NCBI RefSeq assembly: GCF_000175615.1 | Contig: NZ_ACVO01000025.1 | Span: 10-64,009, forward strand | DNA from: Rothia mucilaginosa ATCC 25296 | Lineage (GTDB): Bacteria > Actinomycetota > Actinomycetes > Actinomycetales > Micrococcaceae | Direction: 5' to 3' | Length of the DNA stretch: 64,000 bases | Shown here: positions 9,301 to 17,645 of the stretch, one piece after another | Layout of the letters: the number at the start of each line of letters is the position of its first letter | Numbering within the stretch: position 1 is the first letter of the stretch | Translations under genes and position numbers: made by a program | Notes under the pieces: model-generated | Told to the model about the DNA's origin: nothing | The model's input: the letters and a program-made list of their open reading frames with translations, nothing else | Databases searched by the model: none

Positions 9301-10360
9301 CATTCGGGTCCATCACGGTATCGAGCGCCTTCATCACAACACTCGAATTGCCGTAGCAACCGAACACACGAATCGCCAAAATCTGAGCATCAGGAGCAGT
9401 ACCGGGGCCAATAGACATGCCCTTCAGCTGCTCCTCCGTCAGGTTCTTGTAATCGCCACGGTAAGTCGTACCGTTCGCCGTCACACCATAACCGGCGGCA
9501 GTACCCGCCACGTGCGTGCCGTGACCGCCAGAACCGAAACCATCCGGGCGGCAATCCAGCGGGTTATTATCCGGCTGCGGAGTCGACTTCTCAGCCACCG
9601 ACGCATTGTAGTCATCACCGACCAAGTCAATGCCGCCAATGAACTTATTACGATCAATCAGACCCGAATCAGCGGACGGAAGCTCCGTCATCGCCTTAGC
9701 CTTCAGGTACGAATCCACCGTACCGGGGCCACCAAAATCAGCGTGCGTATAGTCAACACCGGAGTCAACAACCGCAATCTTCACGCCCTTACCCGTGTAC
9801 CCCGTATTCTCACGAGTCCACGTGGCAAGAGTCTTCGTATCAATCTCGCTACCGGAGTTCATACGCTCCTTCGCGATAATCGGCGAAATACGCTCCACAT
9901 CCGGGCGCTCCGCCAACGCACGAATCTGCGCAGCATCACCAGTAATCGCCGCACCACGCATCGCATTATGCGTGGTGTACATCAGCTTCGCGCCAGAAGC
10001 AGCCGCCACAGACTGAGCCTGCGACTGCACCTGAGCTGCAATAGCCTGCACCTGCGCCTGACGGTTCGCCGGCGCCTCCTTACGTGCCAGAACAGCCGCG
10101 GACTGGGTCTGCTCATACGCGCCCTTGCCCTTGAACTGCACATACACGGTGATTTGGCCTTCAGCCTTCTGCAGGCCCGGGCTGATACGCGAGGCAGCGT
10201 CACCGGATGCGCTCGCAGTGCTTCCTTCGACCTGCTGGGGGCTCTGAGCGTGAGCTGCAGAGAAAGTGGCGGGAACGCCGAGAGTAAGGGCAAGAGCTGC
10301 ACTCAAACCGGTCGCACCGACAGCCTTCATTCTGCGGCGTGGCGCATGAGGCGTTGTCAT
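6374..10360 (-). CDS. Secreted subtilisin-like serine protease with SLH repeats (copy 2)
   Basis: A second S8 surface protease, 1328 residues from the ATG at 10360. I chose that start because AAGGAGG lies 5 nt upstream and the frame then opens with a signal peptide (RRRMKAVGATGLS... AAHA). The longer frame to 10489 adds 43 residues without a signal. The triad is Asp199 (VVDSGVDYTHAD), His280 (GGHGTHVAGT) and a Ser in GTSMATPHVAG near residue 640, with AAGN for the oxyanion hole. A PA-like insert, beta-rich region and three SLH repeats follow as in copy 1. Its own terminator and leader suggest independent regulation of each copy. Confidence 0.93.
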   Translation of the reverse strand: MTTPHAPRRRMKAVGATGLSAALALTLGVPATFSAAHAQSPQQVEGSTASASGDAASRISPGLQKAEGQITVYVQFKGKGAYEQTQSAAVLARKEAPANRQAQVQAIAAQVQSQAQSVAAASGAKLMYTTHNAMRGAAITGDAAQIRALAERPDVERISPIIAKERMNSGSEIDTKTLATWTRENTGYTGKGVKIAVVDSGVDYTHADFGGPGTVDSYLKAKAMTELPSADSGLIDRNKFIGGIDLVGDDYNASVAEKSTPQPDNNPLDCRPDGFGSGGHGTHVAGTAAGYGVTANGTTYRGDYKNLTEEQLKGMSIGPGTAPDAQILAIRVFGCYGNSSVVMKALDTVMDPNGDGDFSDRADIVNLSLGGEFAPADDPESYMINTMARQGVFTVAAAGNANNYNGVGDTYSDSGSPANAAAALSVANAYGSTQPIDRARVTTKTGLEWLQGDYSVNFDYSKASADQLRGEVVAAPKRNRYACEAFTAEEAKALKGKWVYFDWDQDDLTFPCGSKVRFDNVQAAGGVGVVMAGKAERYTIGIGGNATIPGLRLTASSTKDLEKALAAGPVTVEMNLDYKASGRGPHSHAFDLNSSSARGQHGSDGFIKPDLAAPGTEIVSAAVGTGNKGVSFTGTSMATPHVAGVAALVMQAHQDYNPQMIKAALMNGASTPIKNEQGAQYAVDRVGTGMVNARAAVDAKVIAYDAKTPERVSTAFGVLEYTPDSGIQTVQREIVLDNTDSQAHTYTLSYEASTTIPGVEYSYPQQVSVGAGERKNVTVTVRIDPSKLEKTMDPAMSADQVAQDWTTGKTLAAGKRQYIASASGRLIFSENGREAIRQSIHVAPKPVSKMRVDASRIDYKGISDKESTVTLRGTTLNQGGYRSLLGAFELGAVSDRIPSGQLKLPSNQSVDLQYVGAASDAPALKAAGKNPNDGSLFFGISTWGTWDSMHWGRQVQVQIDTNNDSTADYVLEVTREKGLDYPLVKVWSISGNASTVVARYPLNSAWGDTDTNIMDTNTMILGVPLKDLGLTAEKAQSIKYTVQTDTWHNEGNSYVDTTSTIEYSPFNPGVWFTGEESGVPGLFVDRDGGQLTVHRKNNNKERQALFLHMHNATGDLSGRKTANGVAAGDRAQVVKVARTIHDARFTDVPADNQFYREITWIAARQIDRGYQDGTFRPLNNMDRATMAAYFYRMSGSPQYTAPSTPSFSDVPLNHPYYKEIEWMKAQGITTGWPDGTYRPEGSVNRDAMAAFFYRYAGSPEYTAPAQARFTDVPTDKQFYREISWLAEQGVTTGWPDGSFRPVEPVHRDAMAAFVYRYSTGVLKESPEI

Positions 10361-10499
10361 GGAATCCTCCTTCGGATTTTCTATTTTTCGATGGTGCTGT
10401 GTGCTCTGTGGTTGTGTATCGGTGATGTGCGGAGGCGGCCCCACCGGCAGACGACGAGTGAGTGCATCCGCCGGTGAAACCGCCACCAAAACTTGAGAG

Positions 10500-10580
10500 G
10501 TTCCGGGGTCTTCAGGCCCCGGAGCCTGCCGGTTCCGGGTACCCCTCCCACCCCATGCAGGAGGTGGGAGAGGACCCGAA
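10500..10580 (-). terminator. Terminator region of subtilase 3
   Basis: Several hairpins lie just past the stop at 10595: an outer GGTTC/GGAACC pair enclosing CTCCCACC/GGTGGGAG, then a CCGGGG/CCCCGG stem. On the minus strand these are followed by a modest T-containing tail (CAAGTTTTGG). Confidence 0.6.
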
Positions 10581-10594
10581 CCATTCGCTACCGT

Positions 10595-13500
10595 CTAGCG
10601 GCCGGCCTGGTTAGCAACCTTCTCGGTGTAGCGGTAGATGAACGCAGCCATTGCGTCGCGGGCAATGGGGGTCACCGGGCGGTAGGTGCCGTCCGGCCAG
10701 CCGGTGCTGATGCCCTTCGAAGCCAGCCACGTGATTTCACGGTAGAACTGGTTATCGGTGGAAACATCGCTGAAGTGGCTGGTTGCGGGCAGATCCACGT
10801 GCGGGGAACCCGCTGCACGGTAGAAGAACGCAGCCATGGCGTCACGGTTCACCGGTGCGGAGGGGCGGAACGTGCCGTCCGAGTAGCCGGTGGTGATGCC
10901 CTGAGCCTTCATCCACTCAATCTCCTTGTAGAAGGGGTGCGTGGTGGGCACATCCTTGAAGCTCGGAGTGGAGGGGGCAGTGAACTGCGGGGAACCCTGC
11001 ATGCGGTAGAAGAACGCCGCCATTGCGCCACGTTCCACGGACTCCAGCGGGCGGTAGGTGCCGTCCGGGTAGCCGGTGGTGATGCCGCGCTGAGCCAACC
11101 AAGAGATCTCGGTGTAGAACTGGTCGGTGTTCTTCACATCGGTGAAGCGGGACGGAGTGATGTACTCGGTCTGCTGCTCCTTGATGTTCAGCACCTCGGC
11201 GCGGTTGCCCTTGGCGCCGTTGGTACCGGAGAGGTCGCCGGTGCCGTTGTGCAGGTGCAGCAGCAGCGCCTTGGCGGGGGTACCGGATTCGCCGAGCGCG
11301 GGGATTGCGTCAGCGGAGCGGTGCGCCGTCAGGGTGGTGGTGGAGGCATCCGGGTGAAGGCCAGCCACGGCGGAGGAGTCGCCGCTGAACCACAGCTTGG
11401 GGCTGAAGGGGCGGTACTTGATCCAGCCGGTTTCGCTGACGTTACCCCACTCGTACTGGGTGGTTGCGCTGACTCGGTACTGGATGTCCGGGTTGTTTGC
11501 GCTGGTCAGGCCCAGGTCCTTGAGGGGTGCACTCATGATGAGGGTGTTGGTGTCCATCATGTTGGTGTCCACATCACCCCAGGCGCCGTTGAGCGGGTAG
11601 TAGCCGAGCTCGACGAGGTTGCCGTTCTTGTAGCCGTAGAGGCGAACCAGCGGGTAGTCCAGGCCCTTAGCGCGGTCGGTGACCAGCTTGTAGTCGGCGC
11701 GGTTGTTGCCGTCAGTGTCGATTTCTACGGTAAAGGTGTTCTCGTAGGAGACAACATCCCAGTTCGCCCAGGTGGAGATACCGAAGCGCAGGGTGCCGTC
11801 ATCGGCATTGCCGCCGGCTGCCTTCAGCGCGGGCGCATCCGAGAAAGCACCGACGTACTGCAGGTTCGCCTTAACGTTGCTGTTCAGCGACAGGGAGGTG
11901 GGAGCCACACGGTCCACGCTCGCACCGTACTCGAAAGCGCCGAGCAGGGAGCGGTAGCCGCCCTGGTTGACCTCGGTGCCGCGCAGCGAGATCTGGGACT
12001 TGGTCCAGCCGGTGTCTGCCTTCTGTGCCTCGTCGCTGGAGGGCTTTTGGGTGAAGGTGACGGTGTCTTCGGCAGCGTGCATGGTGCTCACGGGCTTGGG
12101 TGCCACGTGAACGGGCAGGCGCAGTGCCTTGGTGCCGTCTTCGGTGAGGACGAGTCGGCCGGATGCGCTGGCAATGTACTGACGGTACTGTTCGGGAACG
12201 GTTTCGTTGCCGGTGTAGTAGTCAGTTGCGTTCTGGGTGGTGTCCATTGCTGCGTCGCGGGTCTTCTCCAGCTTGGACGGGTCGATGCGCACGGTGACTT
12301 CGAACTTCTTAGTTTCACCGGGTGCGAGGGTGACCGCGGAGGGGAAGGAGTATTCCACACCGGGAATATTGGTGCTTTCAGCGTAGGACAGGGCGTAGGT
12401 GTGTGCCACAGAGTCGGTGTTCTCGACCGTCACCTCGCGGGTGAGGGTCTGAACGCCAGCATCCGGTGCGTACTCGAGCACACCAAAGCTCAGGGACACG
12501 GTACCGCTCTTGTCAGCGTTGTAGACGAGGGACTTCGACTGCACAGCAGCGAGGGTGTCGACTCGTCCGGCGCCCACACGGTCCACCGCGTATGTAGCAC
12601 CGGATTCAGTGCGCACATCGTGGGTTGCGGTGTTCATGAGAGCGGACTTGACCTGTGCGGGGGTGTAGGTCGGGTGGCTCTGCATGACCAGGGCGGCGGA
12701 GCCGGTCACGTAGGGTGCCGCCATGGAGGTGCCGCTGAAGGTCACGGAGTTGTTACCGGTTGCCACCGCCGCGGAGGTGATGTACGAGCCGGGTGCCGCA
12801 ATGTCGGGCTTGGTGTAGCCGTAGCTGCCGTGGAAGCCGCGGGCACTCATGGGGTTCAGCTGATCCAGCTTGTCGGTGTCCACGCGCAGGGAGGACTTCA
12901 GCTCGTTGCCGAGGCGCACGGTCAGGGGCTTACCTGCCGCTTCTGCTGCGGTGATCTGTGCACGCAGGTCCTTAGCGGCGGATGCTGCTAGGCGGAAACC
13001 GGGCAGGGTATCGTTACCGGCAATACCCAGGCCGGGTTCTTCGTCATTGCCTGCAAGCAGCACGCCCTTGGCGCCTGCCGCCTCCAGGTTGTCGAAGCGC
13101 ACCTTGGAGCCGCAGGCGAGCTCACCGTCATCTTTAGCCCAGTCGATGAGCACCCACTTGCCCTTTACAGCTGCCGCTTCGTCAGCGCTGAGGGCGTTGC
13201 AGGCGTAGCGGTTGTTCTCGGAGATTGCGGTGAGTTCACCGGTGAATTCCTTGGTGCCCGCCTGTGCCCAGGGGTAGGAGACGCTGTAGTCGCCGCGTAC
13301 CTTGCGGGTGGTGCCGGTGGCGGGGTCGGTCAGCTCTGCCGCATCGACGGCGCGGGTGGAGCCGTAGGCGTTAGCTACGGTGATTGCGCTGGCTGCGGTG
13401 GCGGGGTGACCGGAGTTGGAGTAGGTGTCACCGCGCAGGCTGTAGTCGTTGGCGTTACCCGCGGAGATCACGGAGAGCACGCCGGCGCGGGTGAGCGCGT

Positions 13501-14620
13501 CAACGGCGTAGGCTTCGGGGTCGTCCTGCGGGGAGAATTCGCCACCGAGGGACATGTTGACCACGTTCACGCGGTCGGAGAAGTCGCCGTCACCGTTGGG
13601 GTCGAGGGCACGGTCGAGCGCCTCGATAACGACGTTGGTGCTGCCGCTGCAACCGAAGACGCGGAAGGCGTAGATTTCAGCGTCGGGGGCGACGCCGGGG
13701 CCGATCTTCATGGTCTTGAGCTGCTCTGCGGTGAGCTTGCTGTAGTCGCCGGTGAAGGTGCTGCCGTCGGCGTTCACGCCGTAGCCTGCCGCGGTGCCCG
13801 CCACGTGAGTGCCGTGGCCGCCGGTGGTGCAGTCGAGCGGGTTGCCGTCGGGGGTTGCGGTGTTGCTGCCGTCGTAGGCGTCACCAACGAGGTCGTAGCC
13901 GCCAGCAACCTTGGTGCGGTTGATGAGCCCGGAGTCTGCGGAGGGCAACTCGGTGAGCTTGGATGCCTTCTCGTAGTCTTCGAGCTTGCCGCTACCGCCG
14001 AAGTCGGTGTGGGTGTAGTCGATACCGGAGTCGATGACGGCGATCTTCACGCCCTTGCCGGTGTATCCGCCCGCGCCGGCGGGGTTGGTGGTGCCGGTCC
14101 AAGTGGCGAGGGAACCTGCGTCAATGGCGGCGCCCGCGTTCTGGCGGTACTTGGGCAGGATGGGCGAGATTTTCTCTACGTCGGGGCGGTTGGCGAGTGC
14201 CTTGATGGACTCTGCGTCACCGCGCACTGCCACGCCGCGTACTGCGTTGTGGGTGGTGTAGAGGACCTGCGCGCCGGACTGGCTGCTGACCTGCTGTGCC
14301 TGGCTCTGCACCTGGGAGGCGATTGCCTGCACCTGTGAGCTGGTGTTGACGGGTGCCTGCACGCCGGCGCGTACGCCTGCGGGCTGGGTCTGTTCAAAGG
14401 CGCCCTTACCCTTGAAGCGGACGAAGGCGGTGACGGTGCCGCTGGCGTTCTTCATGCTTTCGCTGAGTACTTGCTTGACGGCGTCGGGGTCTTCCGCGGC
14501 ATGGGCTGTGGTGCCCAGGGCTGCGAGGGGGCTCAGCGCCATGCTGAGGGTGAGTAGCCCGCTGCCGATTCGGCGTCGATGCGACCGGCCGCGGGGGTTT
14601 GGGGAGGCGGTGTGTTGCAC
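10595..14620 (-). CDS. Secreted subtilisin-like serine protease with SLH repeats (copy 3)
   Basis: A third S8 surface protease of 1341 residues. The start is a GTG at 14620 preceded by AAAGGAG. A signal peptide ends around residue 41 (TTAHAA). The triad is Asp197 (VIDSGIDYTHTD), His269 (GGHGTHVAGT) and a Ser in GTSMAAPYVTG, with SAGN at the oxyanion position, where copies 1 and 2 have AAGN. A PA-like insert, beta-rich middle and three C-terminal SLH repeats match the other copies. It diverges from the membrane-protein cluster starting at 14906, and the 285-bp gap between them must hold both promoters. Confidence 0.93.
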   Translation of the reverse strand: MQHTASPNPRGRSHRRRIGSGLLTLSMALSPLAALGTTAHAAEDPDAVKQVLSESMKNASGTVTAFVRFKGKGAFEQTQPAGVRAGVQAPVNTSSQVQAIASQVQSQAQQVSSQSGAQVLYTTHNAVRGVAVRGDAESIKALANRPDVEKISPILPKYRQNAGAAIDAGSLATWTGTTNPAGAGGYTGKGVKIAVIDSGIDYTHTDFGGSGKLEDYEKASKLTELPSADSGLINRTKVAGGYDLVGDAYDGSNTATPDGNPLDCTTGGHGTHVAGTAAGYGVNADGSTFTGDYSKLTAEQLKTMKIGPGVAPDAEIYAFRVFGCSGSTNVVIEALDRALDPNGDGDFSDRVNVVNMSLGGEFSPQDDPEAYAVDALTRAGVLSVISAGNANDYSLRGDTYSNSGHPATAASAITVANAYGSTRAVDAAELTDPATGTTRKVRGDYSVSYPWAQAGTKEFTGELTAISENNRYACNALSADEAAAVKGKWVLIDWAKDDGELACGSKVRFDNLEAAGAKGVLLAGNDEEPGLGIAGNDTLPGFRLAASAAKDLRAQITAAEAAGKPLTVRLGNELKSSLRVDTDKLDQLNPMSARGFHGSYGYTKPDIAAPGSYITSAAVATGNNSVTFSGTSMAAPYVTGSAALVMQSHPTYTPAQVKSALMNTATHDVRTESGATYAVDRVGAGRVDTLAAVQSKSLVYNADKSGTVSLSFGVLEYAPDAGVQTLTREVTVENTDSVAHTYALSYAESTNIPGVEYSFPSAVTLAPGETKKFEVTVRIDPSKLEKTRDAAMDTTQNATDYYTGNETVPEQYRQYIASASGRLVLTEDGTKALRLPVHVAPKPVSTMHAAEDTVTFTQKPSSDEAQKADTGWTKSQISLRGTEVNQGGYRSLLGAFEYGASVDRVAPTSLSLNSNVKANLQYVGAFSDAPALKAAGGNADDGTLRFGISTWANWDVVSYENTFTVEIDTDGNNRADYKLVTDRAKGLDYPLVRLYGYKNGNLVELGYYPLNGAWGDVDTNMMDTNTLIMSAPLKDLGLTSANNPDIQYRVSATTQYEWGNVSETGWIKYRPFSPKLWFSGDSSAVAGLHPDASTTTLTAHRSADAIPALGESGTPAKALLLHLHNGTGDLSGTNGAKGNRAEVLNIKEQQTEYITPSRFTDVKNTDQFYTEISWLAQRGITTGYPDGTYRPLESVERGAMAAFFYRMQGSPQFTAPSTPSFKDVPTTHPFYKEIEWMKAQGITTGYSDGTFRPSAPVNRDAMAAFFYRAAGSPHVDLPATSHFSDVSTDNQFYREITWLASKGISTGWPDGTYRPVTPIARDAMAAFIYRYTEKVANQAGR

Positions 14621-14905
14621 GGTGCTCCTTTGCTTGGCTCCCGGGGTGTTTCTGGGAGGCTGGTGTGTTTTTCTGGTGGGTTCCAGCTGAGCTTGAACAC
14701 ACTAGATGTGAACTAGGATACACCTCAAAATGGCTTGTGAAGCGTTTATTACTTCTAAATGCATCAAATTGTGGACATGTTCGACCCTTTTCTTTTTCAC
14801 GCTTTTCATTTGCACTCGGGTTCAGGTTCTTTTCAGGTTCGGTTGTTACTGTAAAACCATCTATTGAACATCTATCAAAAATGCTGGGATATGGAGGACC
14901 GAACC

Positions 14906-15544
14906 ATGGTCAAGCGACGCATTTCCACTGAGGATTCTGTTCTGCTGATGTCCCCCCAGGTTATTTACGGCCGCCCCGGTCCACGGTTGGAACGCATCCA
15001 TAGGGGAGAGGTGCAGGGTACCCTCACCGAGTACAGCTCATCCGCCTGGCAGATTGGCGAGGTGGTAGGCTACGCCCCCATGGAGAAACCACCCGAAACC
15101 CTGGATATGAAGAGCCTCTTCACCGACTGGAGCGGCTTCACCTGGTATGTCCTGGGGCCGCTGCTTCGGATGGTGTTCTGGTCATCTTTCTTTATCGTGC
15201 TGATGAGCCCGATACTTTTCAGCCTGGGTTTCAGGGGAGTGGGCGAGGAAATGGCGATGATACTTGTCATTTTTTTGATTCCGCTCTTTTATTTCCCTCC
15301 GCTGATTTTGCTTGTGGGCTTTGTCGGCCTCGTCGCAGAAATCTGGTTGCTGCTCCTCTGCGTAGGAAAGTTTCTGAATGCTGTTGGGGATGCTGTCGAA
15401 TCGACGCGCCTGCTCGTTAGACAGCACAAGATTCAGCAGGATTTTCAGTTCCGGCTGGTGTACGAGTGCACCCCGCTTGACGGTGGTTCAGCCACGGCGT
15501 TGCTGCACCGCATCCTTGAACCGCACCAGGAGGAGGAATCATGA
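14906..15544 (+). CDS. Membrane protein of a local four-member family (member 1)
   Basis: Function unknown. From the ATG at 14906, which has GGAGG 8 nt upstream, the protein is 212 residues; an in-frame ATG at 14864 lacks such a site. A soluble N-terminal part carries YGRPGPRLERIH, VQGTL and VGYAPMEKP. Two hydrophobic segments follow (about residues 90-160) and then a cytoplasmic-looking FRLVYECTP near the C-terminus. The same three motifs, in the same order, occur in the next three genes. It overlaps the next gene by ATGA, so the two are probably translated together. Confidence 0.8.
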   Translation: MVKRRISTEDSVLLMSPQVIYGRPGPRLERIHRGEVQGTLTEYSSSAWQIGEVVGYAPMEKPPETLDMKSLFTDWSGFTWYVLGPLLRMVFWSSFFIVLMSPILFSLGFRGVGEEMAMILVIFLIPLFYFPPLILLVGFVGLVAEIWLLLLCVGKFLNAVGDAVESTRLLVRQHKIQQDFQFRLVYECTPLDGGSATALLHRILEPHQEEES

Positions 15545-16374
15545 CCGACGATAAGAACCAACCCATCGACGACCAACCCGTTTCCCCTCATCAGCATGTT
15601 TTGAAGGTGGCGCCGCAGGTGCATTACGGTCGCCCCAACCCGCAGCTGATGCGCATCCACGCGGATGATGTTCAGGGAACTCTCCCCCAGGGAGAATTGC
15701 CGGAGGAATACGGTGGCGAGCTGGTCGGATACAGCCCCGTGCCGGTTCCTTACCGTAAGCCGGATTCAGGGAAAGATGGAGTGGAGGCGGTGGTATGCCT
15801 GGCGTTGGCTATCGCGGCAAATCCATTCGCCTATATACTGGCAGGTCCTATCCTGGGCGAAGAAACCCTGACAAATCTTTTTATGGCAGGCCTAGGATTT
15901 TCGATGCTAAGCATCGGTATTCTTCCGCTGGTACTGTTCATCTTCTCCCTGTGGGCTCTCATCAATTTCTTAGGTGTGATGGTGCAGCTCATCTGGAGGC
16001 GTAAGGCCGAGGAGAAACTCACGTTCCGGCTGGTGTACGAATGCACCCCGCCCTCTAAAACAAACCAGGAGGGCGACACTTTGCCTCAGCACGATGATGG
16101 TATCGACCAACCGGTGATGGACCCTGGCCCTCTGCCCACTTCGTCCCAGAAGCCGGGGGCATGGTTTCTGTTCTTTGCCGTTTCCGTCCTGAATCCGTAT
16201 ATTGCGGCGGGGATTTTCTCCGTCACCGCTCTGTTCGGGCAGGGAGAACTCGTCGCAGCTCTCTTTGCAACGGTGAATCAGGTGAGCGCAGGGCTCATGG
16301 GGATTCCCGGCATCATCTGGTGTATGGCGTGGATTCTGAGCCTTGTGCGGCTTAACGAATCGGACGAGGCGTAA
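15541..16374 (+). CDS. Membrane protein of a local four-member family (member 2)
   Basis: Function unknown, 277 residues. It repeats member 1's plan: YGRPNPQLMRIH, VQGTL, VGYSPVPVP, two transmembrane segments containing ANPFAYILAG, then FRLVYECTP. Unlike member 1 it continues into a second hydrophobic unit (about residues 200-270) that begins LNPYIAAG, as if the membrane part had been duplicated. The ATG overlaps the stop of member 1, showing translational coupling. Confidence 0.8.
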   Translation: MTDDKNQPIDDQPVSPHQHVLKVAPQVHYGRPNPQLMRIHADDVQGTLPQGELPEEYGGELVGYSPVPVPYRKPDSGKDGVEAVVCLALAIAANPFAYILAGPILGEETLTNLFMAGLGFSMLSIGILPLVLFIFSLWALINFLGVMVQLIWRRKAEEKLTFRLVYECTPPSKTNQEGDTLPQHDDGIDQPVMDPGPLPTSSQKPGAWFLFFAVSVLNPYIAAGIFSVTALFGQGELVAALFATVNQVSAGLMGIPGIIWCMAWILSLVRLNESDEA

Positions 16375-16490
16375 GCAGATGAGCCACTGGCTCAAAGAAC
16401 AGCTGCGGGATTGAGCCCCCGCGCATCGAACACACAATGTAGACAACACAACAGACACATAACAGCAGACAAGCATTGGAGGAGGTCACC

Positions 16491-17462
16491 GTGGCGGAGC
16501 ATCGCGAAGCACCGAAAAACCCTCAGAACCCAACCGAGAAGAGCGATAGCGAGTATCAGCCCCTCTGGGATATGGAGCAGCCCGCCCCCGAATACTCGGC
16601 TTTGCTTCTTCATGGAACGCCCGTTCCCCCGCCGACCGGGGAGATCCCCGAGCCGGTGAAGGAGGTCATGGAGATACAGAAGGCTCGTTCTGCATCCGCG
16701 GCTGCTGATACGGTTACACCCGCCCTGACAGCGCCCAGTCCCGCTGTGCCCGATTCTGCAGCGCCCGCTCTGTCGGTTTCTGCTCCCGCACCCTCTGCGC
16801 AGGCTGCAAACTTTTTCCCGTCGGCGACAGGGCACCCGGTGCTGAACCGACCGCTGTACGGTCGCCCGGGCCCCACGGTGCGCCGCATGTCCCCCATGGG
16901 CACGGATGCTGCTGCATCTGCACACCGGCAGGTGCCGACCGCTTTTCCTGCCTGGATGGATGAGAAAGTAGTCGGTACTCCGCGACCTATCGGGTATCTC
17001 TCAGCAACCCCACTTGCGGGCAAGGTGCGCGGATCAGACCTGTGGAAGAAGGCCTGGCCTGAGCTCATTGCCCTCTTCTTCGTGGGTGTGGTGTTTAATC
17101 CCCTGACTTATCTTCTGTTGGCTACCGTTACAGGGGACCCTCAGATCGGTGGGTATGTCTTCTACTACTTCTTGATGCTTTCTCTGCTGACGATGGGTCT
17201 TCCCATGTTCTTGTGGGGTGGGGCACTGTTTTTTGCGCTAGTCCGAGTTAGCCGAAAGTACCGGGCACTGAAGTGGGAGGCTATGCCGCTTGGGTCGTTC
17301 TGGTTCTATCTGGTGTACGACCGTCTGCCCAAGAACGCTGAGGAGATGCAGGGGATCCTGGGTGCTGCGTCTTCGATGTCTTCCGTGGCGCCAGCCCCTC
17401 AGCCACCGAGTGCCCCGAGCCCTACCTCAAGCCCTGTTCCAAACTCAGCGGATGCATTGTAG
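16491..17462 (+). CDS. Membrane protein of a local four-member family (member 3)
   Basis: Function unknown, 323 residues from a GTG at 16491 placed 5 nt after GGAGGAGG. The N-terminus has YQPLWDMEQPAPEY, shared with member 4. A long Ala/Pro/Ser linker follows, then LYGRPGPTVRRM, IGYLSATP, two transmembrane segments with FNPLTYLLLA, and FYLVYDRLP. The C-terminus is again Pro/Ser-rich. The disordered linkers suggest a scaffold or a protein spanning the cell wall; topology is inference. Confidence 0.78.
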   Translation: MAEHREAPKNPQNPTEKSDSEYQPLWDMEQPAPEYSALLLHGTPVPPPTGEIPEPVKEVMEIQKARSASAAADTVTPALTAPSPAVPDSAAPALSVSAPAPSAQAANFFPSATGHPVLNRPLYGRPGPTVRRMSPMGTDAAASAHRQVPTAFPAWMDEKVVGTPRPIGYLSATPLAGKVRGSDLWKKAWPELIALFFVGVVFNPLTYLLLATVTGDPQIGGYVFYYFLMLSLLTMGLPMFLWGGALFFALVRVSRKYRALKWEAMPLGSFWFYLVYDRLPKNAEEMQGILGAASSMSSVAPAPQPPSAPSPTSSPVPNSADAL

Positions 17463-17501
17463 CCGACTTCCCGTGAGTCCCTGGACTCTTGTAGCGCTGA
17501 A

Positions 17502-17551
17502 CCCCCGGCAGTGTTAACACGTGCGTGTTTGCGCTTGTCGGGGGCTTTTTC
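17502..17551 (+). terminator. Terminator after membrane-family member 3
   Basis: CCCCCGGCA pairs with TGTCGGGGG (one G-U pair) across a 21-nt loop and is followed by CTTTTTC. It ends the 14906-17462 transcription unit and separates it from member 4. Confidence 0.75.
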
Positions 17552-17645
17552 TCAGCTTTTATCAGGCAGGTTTCAAGGGACTGCCCAGCGCACGCTGGTA
17601 CGGTGGTGCCACTAGGAGTATGTCTGGTGAGCGAAGGAGACAACC

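Noticed and set aside
10361..10489. N-terminal extension of subtilase 2 to 10489
   Set aside because: It would place 43 non-signal residues before a proper signal peptide, whereas the ATG at 10360 has AAGGAGG at ideal distance.
10493..12991. 832-codon open frame opposite subtilase 3
   Set aside because: Antisense shadow of a well-supported protease gene, with no domain, signal or ribosome binding site.
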